Origin: Brachypodium distachyon
Lineage: Eukaryota; Streptophyta; Magnoliopsida; Poales; Poaceae
NCBI RefSeq assembly: GCF_000005505.3
Contig: NC_016133.3
Coordinates: forward strand, 59,175,237-59,239,236
Reading direction: 5' to 3'
DNA length: 64,000 nt
How positions within the stretch are numbered: the stretch's first letter is position 1; each line of letters starts with the position of its first letter. The notes below the pieces were generated by a model. It did not search any database and was not told the origin of the DNA. It saw only the letters and a list, made by a program, of their open reading frames with translations. Positions 1 through 12,152 of the stretch are shown in pieces. The position numbers and the translations under genes were made by a program.

Positions 1-107
1 TGGCGACTAGAAGCGGTGACCCAAAGTAAGTGTAACTAGTGGAGATGGTAGCTAGACAAAAGAAACATGAAGGAAGTTAGTGGGATCGATTTGAGGAGGA
101 AGTCTCT

Positions 108-260
108 GTTTGTTTAGGCTTCTACTTCAGCTTTTGTTGCTTCTATCCCTCTAAAAAGCACTGCACCTCCAGACATGTTTCTCAACTTTATGTGTAAACG
201 GGAGAAGTGCTTTTCAGAGAGTTAGAAGCACCAAAAGCTGAAGCTGAAGCCCGAACAAAC
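108..260. mobile_element. MITE-like element with imperfect terminal inverted repeats
   Basis: The ends are inverted copies of each other. The left end reads GTTTGTTTAGGCTTCTAC at 108-125, and the right end is its imperfect complement, finishing GAAGCCCGAACAAAC at 246-260. The inverted similarity runs about 37 bp on each side, with a short AT-rich centre and no coding capacity. I could not see a clear target duplication, so the superfamily (hAT-like is one option) is unassigned. Confidence 0.5.
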
Positions 261-837
261 AGGACCCAGTGCTCATGGTCCTCAAGCTTCTCGATCTGCT
301 CCGGTTCCTGTCCTAGAGATCTGGATGGCGCCTCCTTGGGTTTTGGGCTGGGGTGGGCTTTCTTTCGTAATTGGCCCGACCCACGTACCCAAGCCCATGA
401 AGGAAAGCTTGCATTAGAGCCTTGGGGGGACCTGGAAATCTCCCTCCACAACGGCGACCACCGGAGACCAAACTTCGATGACCGGCACTACTACGAGCAC
501 CCGTGAGGGCCGCTGAGGCCCCCATTGACCTCGGCATGACTTCCTCTGATCCTTACGAAAACTTTGGTGGTACTTGATGTTGCGAAGACTGATACCACTT
601 TGTATTTTTTTAGATTCTTTATCCAAAGCACTGTTAGAGATGTCGAGTTTGAATAAAATTACAGTTGATACTCAACAAAAAAAACTTTATTTCCGATTAA
701 TTCTCAAAAAAGAAAAAGGAAGAATCAACTTTATTTCTGAATCCGGCCAGCTAAACAAATATAATTGGCTGATGGATGGATTGATCTACTAGGCAAGGCA
801 AATGCCAAATGGATGGATAGCAAATTAAATGGATGAG
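261..837. other. Intergenic, no gene recognised
   Basis: The left part is moderately GC-rich with short overlapping open frames on both strands, none resembling a known family. The right part (about 590-800) is AT-rich and forms the 3' flank of the minus-strand gene that ends at 838. I see no RNA gene or mobile element here. Confidence 0.4.
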
Positions 838-1434
838 TTAATGGGGAATGTTGTACGTGTTGTTGAGGGTTAAGCCGACGAGGCCGTAGGCGGCGGGGAC
901 AGCCATCTGGATGTCGAGCGGCCTGTAGCCGCTGTCGTTTGGGCGGCACTTGTTGTGGCAGCAGAGGTCCCAGGCCTGGGATCCGGATGCCCCTCCAGGA
1001 CCAGAAGAGGTCCCGGTGAAGTCAGAAGCGGCCGCCAGCTCCTTGGCCTTGGACCCAATGTCCAGGATGAAGCCCTGGCAGGTCTTTATGCAGTTCGCCT
1101 CGGAGCCATACTTGTCGGGCATGTCTTTCAGCTCGTGCTCAATGTTCCCGCCTTCCTTGTTGGCCTCTGCCTCTAGGCCTGCCACGGCAAGCGTCGTCAG
1201 CGCGCTCTTGTCAGGGACGCCGCTCACGTTCGCCAGGAACCTGTAGCACATGAAGTAGTAGGGGAAAGGAGGGGGGCAGATCTTCTTCGCCGCTTCGCTG
1301 ATCGGCGGCCAAGCCCCCCCCCCTCCCCCTCGTCGTCCTCGGGGAGTCGAGCCTTCGCCGAATTCATGCCGAGGATGACAGACGATGATGATCAGGAGAA
1401 ACACGGTGCTGCTGGCCTTGATAAGCTTCGCCAT
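838..1434 (-). CDS. Putative secreted invertase/pectin methylesterase inhibitor-like protein
   Basis: Single-exon frame of 198 residues. Residues 1-20 form a hydrophobic signal peptide (MAKLIKASSTVFLLIIIVC), pointing to the secretory pathway and apoplast. A Gly/Arg-rich stretch follows (about 30-42). The mature part then shows the pattern of the four-helix PMEI/invertase-inhibitor family: a Cys pair near the start (KKIC, then YYFMCYRFL about ten residues later), a long helical middle, a second Cys pair (EANCIKTCQGF) followed by a helix (SKAKELAAAS), and a C-terminal Cys cluster (DLCCHNKC). Known members bind and inhibit cell-wall or vacuolar invertase, or pectin methylesterase. Which enzyme is bound cannot be read from sequence. 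The Cys-Cys-x-x-x-Cys cluster and the Gly-rich insert are not typical, so this may be a divergent member or another small Cys-rich secreted protein. Confidence 0.5.
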   Translation of the reverse strand: MAKLIKASSTVFLLIIIVCHPRHEFGEGSTPRGRRGGGGGAWPPISEAAKKICPPPFPYYFMCYRFLANVSGVPDKSALTTLAVAGLEAEANKEGGNIEHELKDMPDKYGSEANCIKTCQGFILDIGSKAKELAAASDFTGTSSGPGGASGSQAWDLCCHNKCRPNDSGYRPLDIQMAVPAAYGLVGLTLNNTYNIPH

Positions 1435-2638
1435 TGTTGTGTTACGTGCTTATGTGTAAGTGCTTGGCCTCTGCAGCTAGCTAGACCCATGTTCTTTTCA
1501 GCTTCTAAACCAGCTTTTAAGTCCACAACAGATCAAGCGGAGAAGAACTCGATTGCAAGCCGTTTCAATGAGCAACCCAACGTCTGAAATCCTTCGTAAA
1601 AGCTGGTCCAAGGTAACTTATTGGGCTTCTGAAAAATCCAAACTTTGTTTGCCCCAAAAAAGGGACTCTATTTACGGACAACATGCCATCGCGGGTACGT
1701 ACCGGTTCGGTGTTCTTTTCTCCCCCGAACCCCTCGCGATTCCTCGTCGGCTCCTCCAGTCTCCTCTCCTCCTCTCCTCCAGCGGCGATTAGGGTTCTAT
1801 CCCAAGCCGGAGCCGCCACCGTCCCACGAATCCCTGCCGCGCCGTCCTCCGCGAAGCCATGACGCCGCCACCTTCTCCTGGATAACCGCCTCCGCCTCCC
1901 TCCTGTTTCGTGGCGCCCGCGGCCCTGCCTCGTGGGCTCCCGCACCGACCGCTCCGGCCAGGGCGCCGCCACGTCCTCGTGCCTCTCCCATTCCCCGCCG
2001 AGATCCCGCCCGGGCTGGAGTACCTCTCCTCGTACCCTCGGATTCGTTCCCTGGCCGCCGCCTTCGTCCCCAAGCCGAGCCGCCACGTATTCGTCCACCT
2101 GCCGCCGCCGGATTCATCCCCACGCCGCCGTTCGTGCTGCTGGTTCGAGAGCTGGAGACGGGAGAGACTCGTCCAATCGGGGGACTGCGACTGCGAGAGA
2201 CACGGTGGTCTGTTGCCGCTGGCCTGTCACCCGCTGCCGCCGGCGGCCCAGAGGCAGGACCTTCCCCTCTCCCCGTCTAGGCCTAGCCCACTCCCCGCAC
2301 GCTGTGCTAGGGTTACGCCTCGCCGTCGCCGGCCAGCACTCCTGCCGTCGCCTACTCACCGTCTCCCTCCCCGACTCAGCCCCCAATGGTAGTTAGCTGC
2401 TCTTCATATGATGAATTGGTGCTTTCTTTCAATATAGAATTTGTGAAGATGTCATCATGGGGGCCTCGGATCACTTAATCCTTTGATTTGCTACCATTTT
2501 TTATTTATCATTTATCATGCCATACATTGTCTTTTGCTACGTATTCCATTACCTTAAGTAATTGAACCATTGAATATTATGTTCTAGTTACTATCACTCG
2601 TCTGTTTCTTTTTTGGCCCCAACTGACTCCACTGATTA
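1435..2638. promoter_or_regulatory. Bidirectional upstream region with CpG-rich leader of the SUMO protease gene
   Basis: The inhibitor gene starts leftward at 1434 and the SUMO protease gene runs rightward, so this is a divergent intergenic region. From about 1690 to 2400 it is very GC-rich with polypyrimidine runs (CTCCTCTCCTCC) and the phrase TTAGGGTTC, typical of a grass 5' UTR. Long open frames here (for example 1645-2280 and 1910-2392) are Pro/Arg/Ser-rich in every frame and match no family, so they look compositional. A first coding exon in this stretch cannot be excluded. At about 1490-1625 there are inverted fragments of a MITE-like sequence (CAGCTTCTAAACCAGC and AGCTGGTCCAAG). Confidence 0.4.
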
Positions 2639-5600
2639 ATGCTTATTGTGGATGAGTTTAGTAGGCGGTCTGTATTAGGATCGCAAGTGACAGATGAATC
2701 CGCCCGAGGTCTCTGGTTTTTATGCGTTGTCTCGTGTGATACTAAAGGTGTACTAAAAATGAACCAGGATTCATCCCATGAAACAACCGTCGAAGTGGTG
2801 ATGGCAACTCCGGCAATGTACAGTGGTTGCAGCAATTCCGATGCTAGCTTTGATGGATATCAACATACAGGGATGATGTCAGGAATTCAGGCTGTGGAAG
2901 AAGATGAGTTTGGCAGTACGCAACTCCCCAAGGTTCAGCAACATATACATATAGTTAAATTCATCAGTCTATGCAACTATTCCATTTCTGTTCAATGATC
3001 TTTTCAGTTAATTGTACATCGTTTGCTTATATCAGGAAATAATTGCCGATTCGGAGGAGGAAGGAAGCTTGTCATCTAGCCCTGAAACTTCATCTACCAG
3101 TAATTACGGTATGAGTCGTAGTATGGTAAACTTCTTTGTAATAGCTAATGTTTGGAGGACACTATACTCTGTCAGAATCTGTTAATCATTTGTTGTGCAA
3201 TTTCAGGTTACATACAACAAGATTTGCAGAATATCTCCAATGCTTTGCATGAAATGGTATGTCTCCTACTCACCTTATATTAAACTGTATTTTTATCGTT
3301 GAACATTGGTTTTAGAAGTGAGTTGAGACATTTGGAGAAAATTATTTATCAGAAAAACTGAGATACCATAGCAGAACTTTTACATGTTCAGTTACAGGCT
3401 TACAGCTAGCTATTGACCTACTGACATGATTTAAGTGTCATCTTGTAGTATGTTCTGCTTGCAAAACTCCTATCTGTAATGTTGGAATGGATCAAATTCT
3501 ATGTGCTGCCCTCTCTCTCTTTTATGAATTATGAGCAGGCGCAGAGTTTTATGACATGCAATTTTTTGTTGGCAACATGTTTAAGTTTGAATTAAGTCCT
3601 TTTGGTTCTTTTTTTTTGTGTAAAGTTTCTGACATATGCGTTCTCCAGTCATAATAAGCTAATTGGATGTTATTTGCCTTCCCATAGAGATTATCCCAAA
3701 CTGTTGGGGCGATTCATAATTTTGTAGGCTGCTGTTTAATGTTCACCAACTTTTTTTATTTGACAATACTTTGGACATCATTTCTTAAGTTCGGAACTTT
3801 ATTACCTCTTTTTTTTCTTCTGTATTTGTAGGTTGACAAAGAAGGACCTGTTGTGCTTAATCCTGATTTTGCATTTTGCGACTCAGCCTTGCATCTTCTG
3901 CCTCACCTAACTTTTTCATCAGAAGGGTTCAAGATTGAACATTTTGATATGGCTTCATGTGAAGATGATGAGATGATGACAAGTCTATGTTGGGATGTTT
4001 GTGACATCGTTAGCATCGGTTGTAAATGGACTGCGAGTGTAAGTAGTTCTTTGTAATTTGTTGGTACTTTCCTGCTTATTTTGTATAGCTTAATATCAGT
4101 TTACCCTTCAAATCAGGTGGAATCTGCCTTTATAACTCTCCTTGTTGGATCCAGTGCAAAAGCCACAAATTCAGGTAATTATGCTGGGCAGTGATATTTA
4201 TGTATTCATATAGAATATGTGATCAAGATATTGTACTCCAGATTCTATATGCTTTCCCTGTGTTCCAAGGCTAATGACATCTAGTTGTCATGTATGATGC
4301 ATGCAAGGCAGGAAATAAGGCCCTTTTGTTTTATTGGGTGTATTTTGGTGCCGATTGGATTTTTAGTTTTGCAGGTCTTTTGCTCTTTGCAGAAAAAGTT
4401 AAATTGCATCCAGTTTGTTTGATTGGCTTCTGCTGTTCTATATAATTACAAATCCACAAGACATTAGTGGAGCTCAGTCAGTATTTTTTTCTTCTTCTGT
4501 CATTGGTACAAAATGTTATATAGGAAATAGTATGATTTGAAAATTAGCCCACTGGTTTGGCAGCGTCAAAAGTTTGATTTAGTGAGTATAGTACTTCTAA
4601 GTAGGAAGGCGAAGGGCTGCGCAGGCGGACTGCTCCCATGTCCCAGTGCCAAACATTGCGGTTGGGTCTGCTTGAACTTCCACCAGTAACAAAATCAACA
4701 GATCATGGGTCCAGCGCTAACAAAGGAAGTTGACAAAAAAACAGACTCTAAAGCAGACTCCATGACTAAGGTGCTCATCTCTAGGAAAAGCAAGTAGTAT
4801 AAGTATGGGATGACCATAGCAAGCCTCCCTTTTGATTCTGGCTTGGTGTCCACATCTCTGCTGGGTTGTCCACGTGTGGATGCCGGGGCACTGGTCATTG
4901 ACACGGGCCACACGCCCTTGCAGCTCCTATGTGCCACTGTGTCCTCCGCTCCTCAGCCTCCGCAACACAATGGGAGTTCCAATCGTGTGCTATGCGCTAG
5001 TTTGGTTTTTGCTTATAGAGGGTCAGCTGGATTTGGCCTATATGGTCCAGAGGTTCTGTCCTCTTCTGTCTTCACTTCTATCGGGTTGACCTAGTAACTC
5101 TGGAGCCAAAATAGTAGGCGTGGGCTCCTGAACAAATGGGATGTAAACCAAATCTGAAACTGAGTTTATTTTCCATTCATTCGGTTCATTCATTTTTCAC
5201 ATCCTTATTGTTAGCTCAGCTGAAATATTACCGGTTGAATAGTAAGTACTGTAAGCTTTATGTTTCTGCTTTCTATATAAGGTTTATTTGTACTAATGAG
5301 ATTTGATTTCAACTTGGTGTCTTGTTGTTGCATGCACCTAAACATATGTTTGGTCTCATCTTATGCAAACATAAATGCATGAATGAACTAATAAGTTAAC
5401 AAACTATTAATTAGTCCTGTTAGAGTGGAATTTTGTCTTGCAGATCCACACTGGTCAAAGAAACCCTGTTCACAACTAGATTGAGATATTCCTTTGCTGT
5501 TTGCTTGTGTCAAACTAATTTGCTTGTCTTCTTTATTCTATAGGTCCTGTCAGGGTGGAATTTTGTCTTACAGATCCACACTGGCCACGGAAGCAAGAAA

Positions 5601-8600
5601 AGATTTGGCATCTTGCATCACGATACCAAGAGATTTGGAACACTCCATCGTAAGATTCGAGCTGATATTTTGCTCTTGCCCTTTCGCTGTTGTATGTTGT
5701 GTTGATTTCAGTCAATCAAATTAGTTATCAGAACATAGTTTGGGTTTGGGGTTCGCCCATATTTATGAAGTGATAACTACCAGATATGGCGAAGGATTAT
5801 GTTTTGCTTATACTGATGGATGGGACTCCACATCTTAAATCAGGATTTGAAATAGTTAAATTATTATGATATCCTATTCTTTATTCAAGGATTGGCCCGA
5901 TTAAGCATACTATAAATGCAGGTATTTTGAATATAGGTTTGGTTATGGATGCATTATTCTATTGTTCTGGGGTTCGGATTACTTGATGTATACTAGATTA
6001 TAATGGAGGGATCAGGGATAGTTATGCTGAATATCGAAGGAAAATTCTTATCCATCTCATTTGTGCTGGATTCTGTAGTTGGATAATTTTGCTGTAACTG
6101 TATCTTTTTATACTTGTAAAGTGAAGTTTGCTCTGAGTTACAAAATATATGCACAATCTTTAGTGATGATGTTATTGCTTCTCTAACACTTATCTTACGT
6201 GTTAGCATATCTATCAGCGAGGATTTTGCACCGGAGAGTTGGAGCATTGAACCCAGTTTATTTTACCCTAAGCAATACTTTTTTGGGTATGTTACGCTTA
6301 CGAAACTTATACCAGTATGTCATCTGCTGATCTTTACCTCTTTTTGAATAATATGAACTATCTAGAAGAATTGATGGACACTAGGGCACCGCATATTGCT
6401 TCTGTCATTGTACGGACAATGTTATACTTGTGAATGATTCTCTGCATGTTTTTATACATCTTGTTAGTTTACGTACGATGATCCGGTGGTCTATTTCCTG
6501 AAAAAAAAATTGTTTCTGTGACTGTCGTACTATTGAAGCAACTATGCACTTGGAGGGTACAACTAATTTTGCATTTCTTCGTGGTTACGCTTAAACTTGT
6601 TCTGTTATTTGTTTTCATCGTTTCAGCACTTCAGACTTTGAAGACATTATCTATCCTAAAGGAGAGCCAGATGCTGTTTCCATTAGCAGCAGAGATGTTG
6701 AGCTGCTTCTTCCTGAAACATTCGTCAATGACACAATAATTGACTTCTATATCAAGTAGGCTGAACCTTTTTCATGTCTGTCTGCATGAGCATCCTTTGT
6801 CTTTGCATTAGTTGTCTATTAATGATGCTATCCTACACTCTTATTACATTATGGGTACGACTGCTAGTGTAATATTTGAGACATCTGATATTCTGATCAC
6901 CTGCACTCGCTAGATGCAGTTATACTTCTATTTTTTCTATAGTTTATGATAAGAATTGTTCTTTTAGTTTTAAAGGTTACTTAATAAAGCAGTTTTTCAC
7001 TATGAACAGCTGAATGTCTCGAGCCTTGCTATTTTGCACAGCTTGCTAATGGTCATATTTTTTATACTGAAATTCACAGGAATAGTCTTCTATACATACC
7101 TTACATGTATGATTTTTTGAAGGTTGACAACTTACAGATGTGATTTTCTATCTTATTCAAAAACATGATCGTATGTACCCAGGTTCTGGGATGTTCGTAC
7201 CAGGCAATTATTATCTCAGACCAAAACTTCACAATCCCGTGAATGCTGTAATGACCACATGGCTGTGTTCATGTTTCTGTTCCGTGCATCAAGTCCATGA
7301 ACAGTGATTTTTTCGAATAGCATTGCAGTACAGTTATTGTTGTCAATATCTATTTGAACTGTTACCAAGATAATTAAATAGAGTCCACATTCATTATTTT
7401 CCCCCTGTTAGCTTCACAGTTTTCCAGGATGCATCCTACTTATTTAAATTTACAAGTAATCTTTGATTTGTGTCTGCAGATACTTAAGCACAAGAATCGA
7501 AACAACTGTAAAGCGCAGGTTCCACTTCTTTAATAGCTTCTTTTTTCGCAAGCTGAAGGATCTTGACAAAGATCAAGGGAGAGCTCCAGAAGGTAGAACA
7601 GCATTTTTACGTGTTCGCAAATGGACCCGCAAAATAGACATATTTGCGAAGGATTTTCTATTTATTCCAGTGAACTTCAAGTAAGAACTTGTGACAACTT
7701 TTTTTATTGAACAGTGATAATATTTATGCACTGATATATATATGTGTCTGCATTGCAGCTTGCATTGGAGCTTAATTGTGATTTGTCATCCTGGAGAAGT
7801 GGCAACATATGAGGGTATGCACATAAATTGAAGTCGGAGAACTTTTTAACATTTTATGGATTAGTGCTTTTACTTTTCTTATTATTTTGCCTCAGATGAT
7901 GAAACCAAGGTACCTGGTAAAGTTCCATGTATATTACACATGGATTCTCTTAAAGATAGTCATAGTGGACTGAAGGACATTGTTCAAAGGTAAATCCATT
8001 TATGGAAGAGTGGTATGTTTTGCTGCTTTTCTGTAAATTAGTTGTATTTTAAAGTTCGTTGTCAAACTTCTAAAACTTCGACCATTAATATACACAGAAA
8101 TATTTAGATTTGTCAGATAAAAAAATGGTCAGAATAGTTACCAAAAGCACTTTCAAGTAATTATTTAATTGTTAATACTTTTTTTTGGATTAGCTAATGG
8201 TCAAATGTGCATATTGGAGACCGTATTGATGTGTGAAACATCTACTACATTTTGGATGTGGGTAGTAACTGGAAATAATCAATCTTATCTAATTTCTGTT
8301 GTATTTTTTACACTCAATTATGCCTGTATCTTTTCACTTCAGAGTCACTCCGTGATCGATATCTGCTGAATTGACTCTTTCTGGTGCAGCTATCTATGGG
8401 AAGAGTGGAAGGAAAGGCACCCTGAATCAGCATTAGATATTTCAGACAAATTCTTAAACCTGAGATTTGTCTCCCTTGAGGTTTGTGAACATGAGCTTTT
8501 ACTATCAGTCCCATATGCCTCAGGAAAATTGTTCTCGGGTATTTTTATGTTTGATGCAATTTTTTATCTTATATTAGTTTTGATAACTGAGATCCCTTTT

Positions 8601-11600
8601 GAGCTTGGTAGAGTGCAATACTACCTCCGTCTGGATTTATGAAGCACACCGTGTTCCAAGATCATCAATTTAACTAGCAAAATGCAAGTTATATAACTGA
8701 AAAGTTCATTTGACTTCGAATCTAATGATATATTATTTGTATAATATAATATTTTTTTGTTAGTTAAATCGAAGATCTTGGAACACGTGCGTGCCTTAAA
8801 CTGGAGGTGGTAATTGTTATCAGCACGTTCTCTACAAATGCATATCTTATCACATAAATTCCTAGAGAACATAATAAATTTCTTGTATTTCATTTTGAAA
8901 CATATAGAACAGAAAACCAGTAACCATTTGTCCTAGACATAGCATGTTATAGGTATGCCAACTTTAGAATCAGTTAATTATTTGACTATTTTAGTTTTTT
9001 TATCAGAGGGCCAAATACTACAGTTAGGTTTAAACTATACTAGGTAAGCAGGAAAACTGATTTCTTTAAGATGAAAAATTGCATCAATAATTTGTGATTT
9101 ACCATTTTTTTTTCTGTGCACTCATTTGGTTAGATTTGGGTCTGGCATGCATCCAGGTTCATCTAGGTTAGAGTTGTAGCATGTGGGATTCATATGAAGC
9201 TGGTCAGGCCACGTGCCTGGAATTGTGCTAACTAGGGAAGCCATTTCAACCTTATGTGCCAGACTAGATTGATTTTAGTCTGGGCGTGTCGACAATTTAT
9301 CCAGTGGCATTCTTGAATGAGCATGTTAATAGTAACATTCATTATCAAATTATGGCAGCCTGCCCAACAAACCCTTCTGCGTTAATGACAACAAACATTT
9401 TACTTTTTAATATATTTCTTTGTATTATTTTAATTGTAATATAGTTGTGTTCTATTTGCATTCCAGCTCCCTCAGCAAGATAATTCATTTGACTGTGGCC
9501 TGTTCCTTCTCCATTATGTGGAACTCTTTCTGATGGATGTTCCCAGTAGCTTCAACCCGTTAAAGATTGATGTACACTCAAGCTTTGTGAGTTCTAATCT
9601 AATTAATTTTCTTACTTTTTAATGCCATTGCATTTCAGTCCCCAATTTCATTAGCACGATGTAAAGTTTATTGCCCCCTTTAAAATGTTTACTTTTTTGT
9701 TATAGTGAATGCCATGCAGTGAGTTTATTTTTTCGTACCATCATAGATTATTTTATTCAAACTATAATTCAGATGTGCACACATCTCTTAGATACTGTCT
9801 GGTAAATTGTTAATGAAATCACATCAAAATGTAATGTATCGGTGGCATTTACACCAGCTCAAAGTACAGTTGTGGGGATGTCAAATTTAAAACTTATAAC
9901 ACGGATGTGGCATTTCCCCCCTTATGAAATTGTGGGTGGTTGGGGCTGATTTCTTCATTATATGATGGGGATTGATATAGTGTGAATAATTCTCAGTTTT
10001 GATACAAAAAAATTCCTTCCGGTTGGAGCAGCAGGTGTTCTGTGAAACTATTACTCCTGTAGCCTTTTTGAGTAAAAATTTAACAGCACTCATCAGTATA
10101 TTGAAGTTTTAATTACCTGTATTTTTTGTTTGGGTGAGTAATCTTTTGCTCAGCCATTTCATTCTGTTTTTTAATCACATTTTTTTGATTGATGTTACTC
10201 TTCAGCTCAGTGATGATTGGTTTGTACCCGCTGAAGCTTCTCTGAAGCGCTCACTGATACGAAAGTTAATCCATGAGCTAGTGACAGAACCTTCTCCAAA
10301 TTTTCCAAAACTAGCCTGTGGTCTCGAGCAGCTTAATGAAAGACATCAAAGAAGTGAACATACTGAACAGGAAGGAGCTAGAGAGTTCCCTGCTCTGGGG
10401 TGCTCTGTTGGTGAACCCGACACAGTTTGCCAAATTCCTGAAACATGTCCACAATCCACATCCATCTGCTTGAATGATTCTGAAAGGGGTCTACCTCTTT
10501 CAGGAAGCATTTTGGAGACTGGAGAGGTTGCAATGTTTGCTGTACAAAATATGCTGGTATATCGTTAGCTAATTGATATAACAATTGATTGGTAGTTATT
10601 AACTTTTCTTGAGCTTGTTTTCTAATGCCATGTTGGAACTGGTTTTCCATTGTTTTTGGTAGGTATGTCCACCAGACAGTGATAGTGTCGTCTGCCTGCC
10701 AAGCCCGGGTGCGAAAAATAAGTCACTTCTTGCAGATTTGGATAGTCAACTTGATCTGAGATCATGTGCTGAAGCGTTAGAGGGTGATGGTTGTGTGGTA
10801 AAAGACAAGGACACTTATGAGGAATCTGTTCTCGATTCTTTGCATAATAACCAAAAAAATTCCAGCCAGGCAGAAGTTAATGTGCTTGGTGTTATGGACT
10901 CCAAAGAACTTTCTTTAGAGGCAAACGGAAGTGAAGTTGAGGATGATTGTGATGATTCCCAAGATATGGATTCTTTCATGATGCTTGATGCCAGCAAAGA
11001 TGACACTGGACCTGATGCAGAAAGCACCGGAGGCGAAGCTGAGCATGGCAGATGTGATCTTCCTGATGTCATGGATTGTGTTGCGACCGGTGATATAAAC
11101 GGGGATTCTGAGCAAATAAACATTGCTGAAGTCGAGAATGGCAGCAGAGATGACATGGGTTCAGTTGCGGAAGGTGAAATGAGCAAAGACGTTGATGTGC
11201 ATTCTGCTGAAACGAATATTGTTGCCGAATCTGAGGACACGAAACATGAAGATACTCGTGTGGATGTCAGGGCAGAAGATGCTACGAAAGAAGATGACAC
11301 CAACGAAACCAGCGCAGCTGTGAATGAGCAGCATGTTTCATCCGAGCCGAAAGAGGGGAGGAATACTGACAGCAGAAACGGGACCAACGAAGCTTGCGCA
11401 GACGGCGAGGACAACGCTCGCGATAACTTGGCAGCAGTTCCTCCTTGTGAAGATGATGCGCCCCGCAGCGCCGCCACTGAGAAGCTACATCTTGGTAGCG
11501 GCACCTCCAGTGCAGGGGATGAAACTGTTGTTGCCGAGGGCAGCAGCAGTAGCAAACCTTCAGACGCTACTAAAAGAGCTCTTCCCGACAAGTGCTCACA

Positions 11601-11691
11601 GGATGATGCAGCAGCAGCAGAAGAGTGCGGCGAAGCAAAGCTGCAAGAGCATTACTACAAACGCCGCAAGGTTTCGGCGCCGGAAGAGTAG
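2639..11691 (+). CDS. Ulp2-type SUMO-specific cysteine protease (C48 family)
   Basis: Removes SUMO from target proteins, chiefly in the nucleus, by a papain-like His-Asp-Cys mechanism. Coding exons: 2639-2932, 3036-3108, 3207-3256, 3832-4038, 4117-4174, 5544-5649, 6218-6286, 6627-6755, 7480-7680, 7759-7814, 7896-7989, 8390-8480, 9467-9586, 10206-10556, 10663-11691; total 2,928 nt, about 975 residues. The catalytic domain spans exons 8-13: substrate-binding LLLPETFVNDTIIDFYI, catalytic His in NLHWSLIVIC (about residue 398), Asp in LHMDSL (about 431), oxyanion Gln and nucleophile Cys in LPQQDNSFDCG (about 480 and 486). The order and the long N- and C-terminal extensions fit the Ulp2/SENP6-7 branch rather than ESD4 or OTS. 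The last exon encodes about 340 acidic, Ser-rich residues ending in a basic KRRK patch. The start is uncertain: 2639 is the first ATG in the open frame, but an acceptor near 2658-2661 with an upstream exon is equally possible. Confidence 0.88.
5413..5462 (+). pseudogene. Decayed intronic copy of the SUMO protease exon that starts at 5544
   Basis: About 130 bp upstream of the functional exon, the intron repeats the exon's first part, including its splice-acceptor-like TTAG, with a handful of substitutions (GTCCTGTTAGAGTGGAATTT against GTCCTGTCAGGGTGGAATTT, continuing to the GATCCACACTGG segment). The similarity stops after TGG. The copy has no matching donor site and diverges afterwards, so it is a partial tandem exon duplication and not an alternative exon in good order. 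Confidence 0.7.
8621..8812. mobile_element. Stowaway-like MITE in a SUMO protease intron
   Basis: The left end CTACCTCCGTCTGGATTTATG is mirrored on the right by a complementary stretch ending TTAAACTGGAGGTGG. Inside, GTTCCAAGATCATCAATTTAA pairs with TTAAATCGAAGATCTTGGAAC, so the whole element can fold back. It is about 190 bp, AT-rich inside, with no coding capacity, lying in the intron between the exons ending at 8480 and starting at 9467. TA on both outer sides fits the Tc1/mariner-derived Stowaway target duplication. Confidence 0.7.
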
Positions 11692-12152
11692 ATTAGCGAC
11701 GCACCGGAAGCTCCTCCTCCATCAATCCTCCGTGTTTATAGATTAGGAATTTGGAATGGCTGACTAGTTTTATCTTGTGGTCTTTTGCAATATGGTGATG
11801 ATTTTAACCTCCCGTGTCACAGCTTCTGTATGTTATTCTTGTGAGGGATATCTGGGTAGTACTCCGTATCAATCTTGGCTACATCCCGAAATTTAACTTT
11901 GACCAGCAATTTATGTACATTGATTTCTGTACACCGCACAGGAGTTCCTTTTTTTGCACTTGGAAAGAACTTTGTTGAGTCGTCGTCGTCGTTTGTTAAA
12001 GTTAAAACGCATAATGACATTCACGCAGCATATAATCGCAATTAAATGACATAAATTTGTTTAAAATGGACGTATCTATGTACTAAAATATGTTAAATTG
12101 AAGTACGTAAGCACCGAGAGACAGACACTGATTCAAAATTGGCAAAGGGGAT
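11692..12152. other. 3' UTR of SUMO protease gene and short spacer
   Basis: After the TAG at 11689-11691 the sequence turns AT-rich and carries no open frame of interest. It holds the probable polyadenylation region of the SUMO protease gene and the promoter of the PPR gene that starts at 12153. No repeats with clear ends are visible. Confidence 0.4.

Noticed and set aside
1565..2392. Several overlapping open frames of 94-211 residues on both strands
   Set aside because: All are Pro/Arg/Ser-rich translations of one GC-rich leader region, no frame resembles a family, and they overlap in every phase. One could contain a true first exon of the SUMO protease, but nothing singles it out.
10815..11591. 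258-residue open frame antisense to the last SUMO protease exon
   Set aside because: It mirrors the acidic Asp/Glu/Ser codon pattern of the sense strand, giving Ser/Val/Leu-rich sequence. It has no motif, and the sense frame has splice and phase support.
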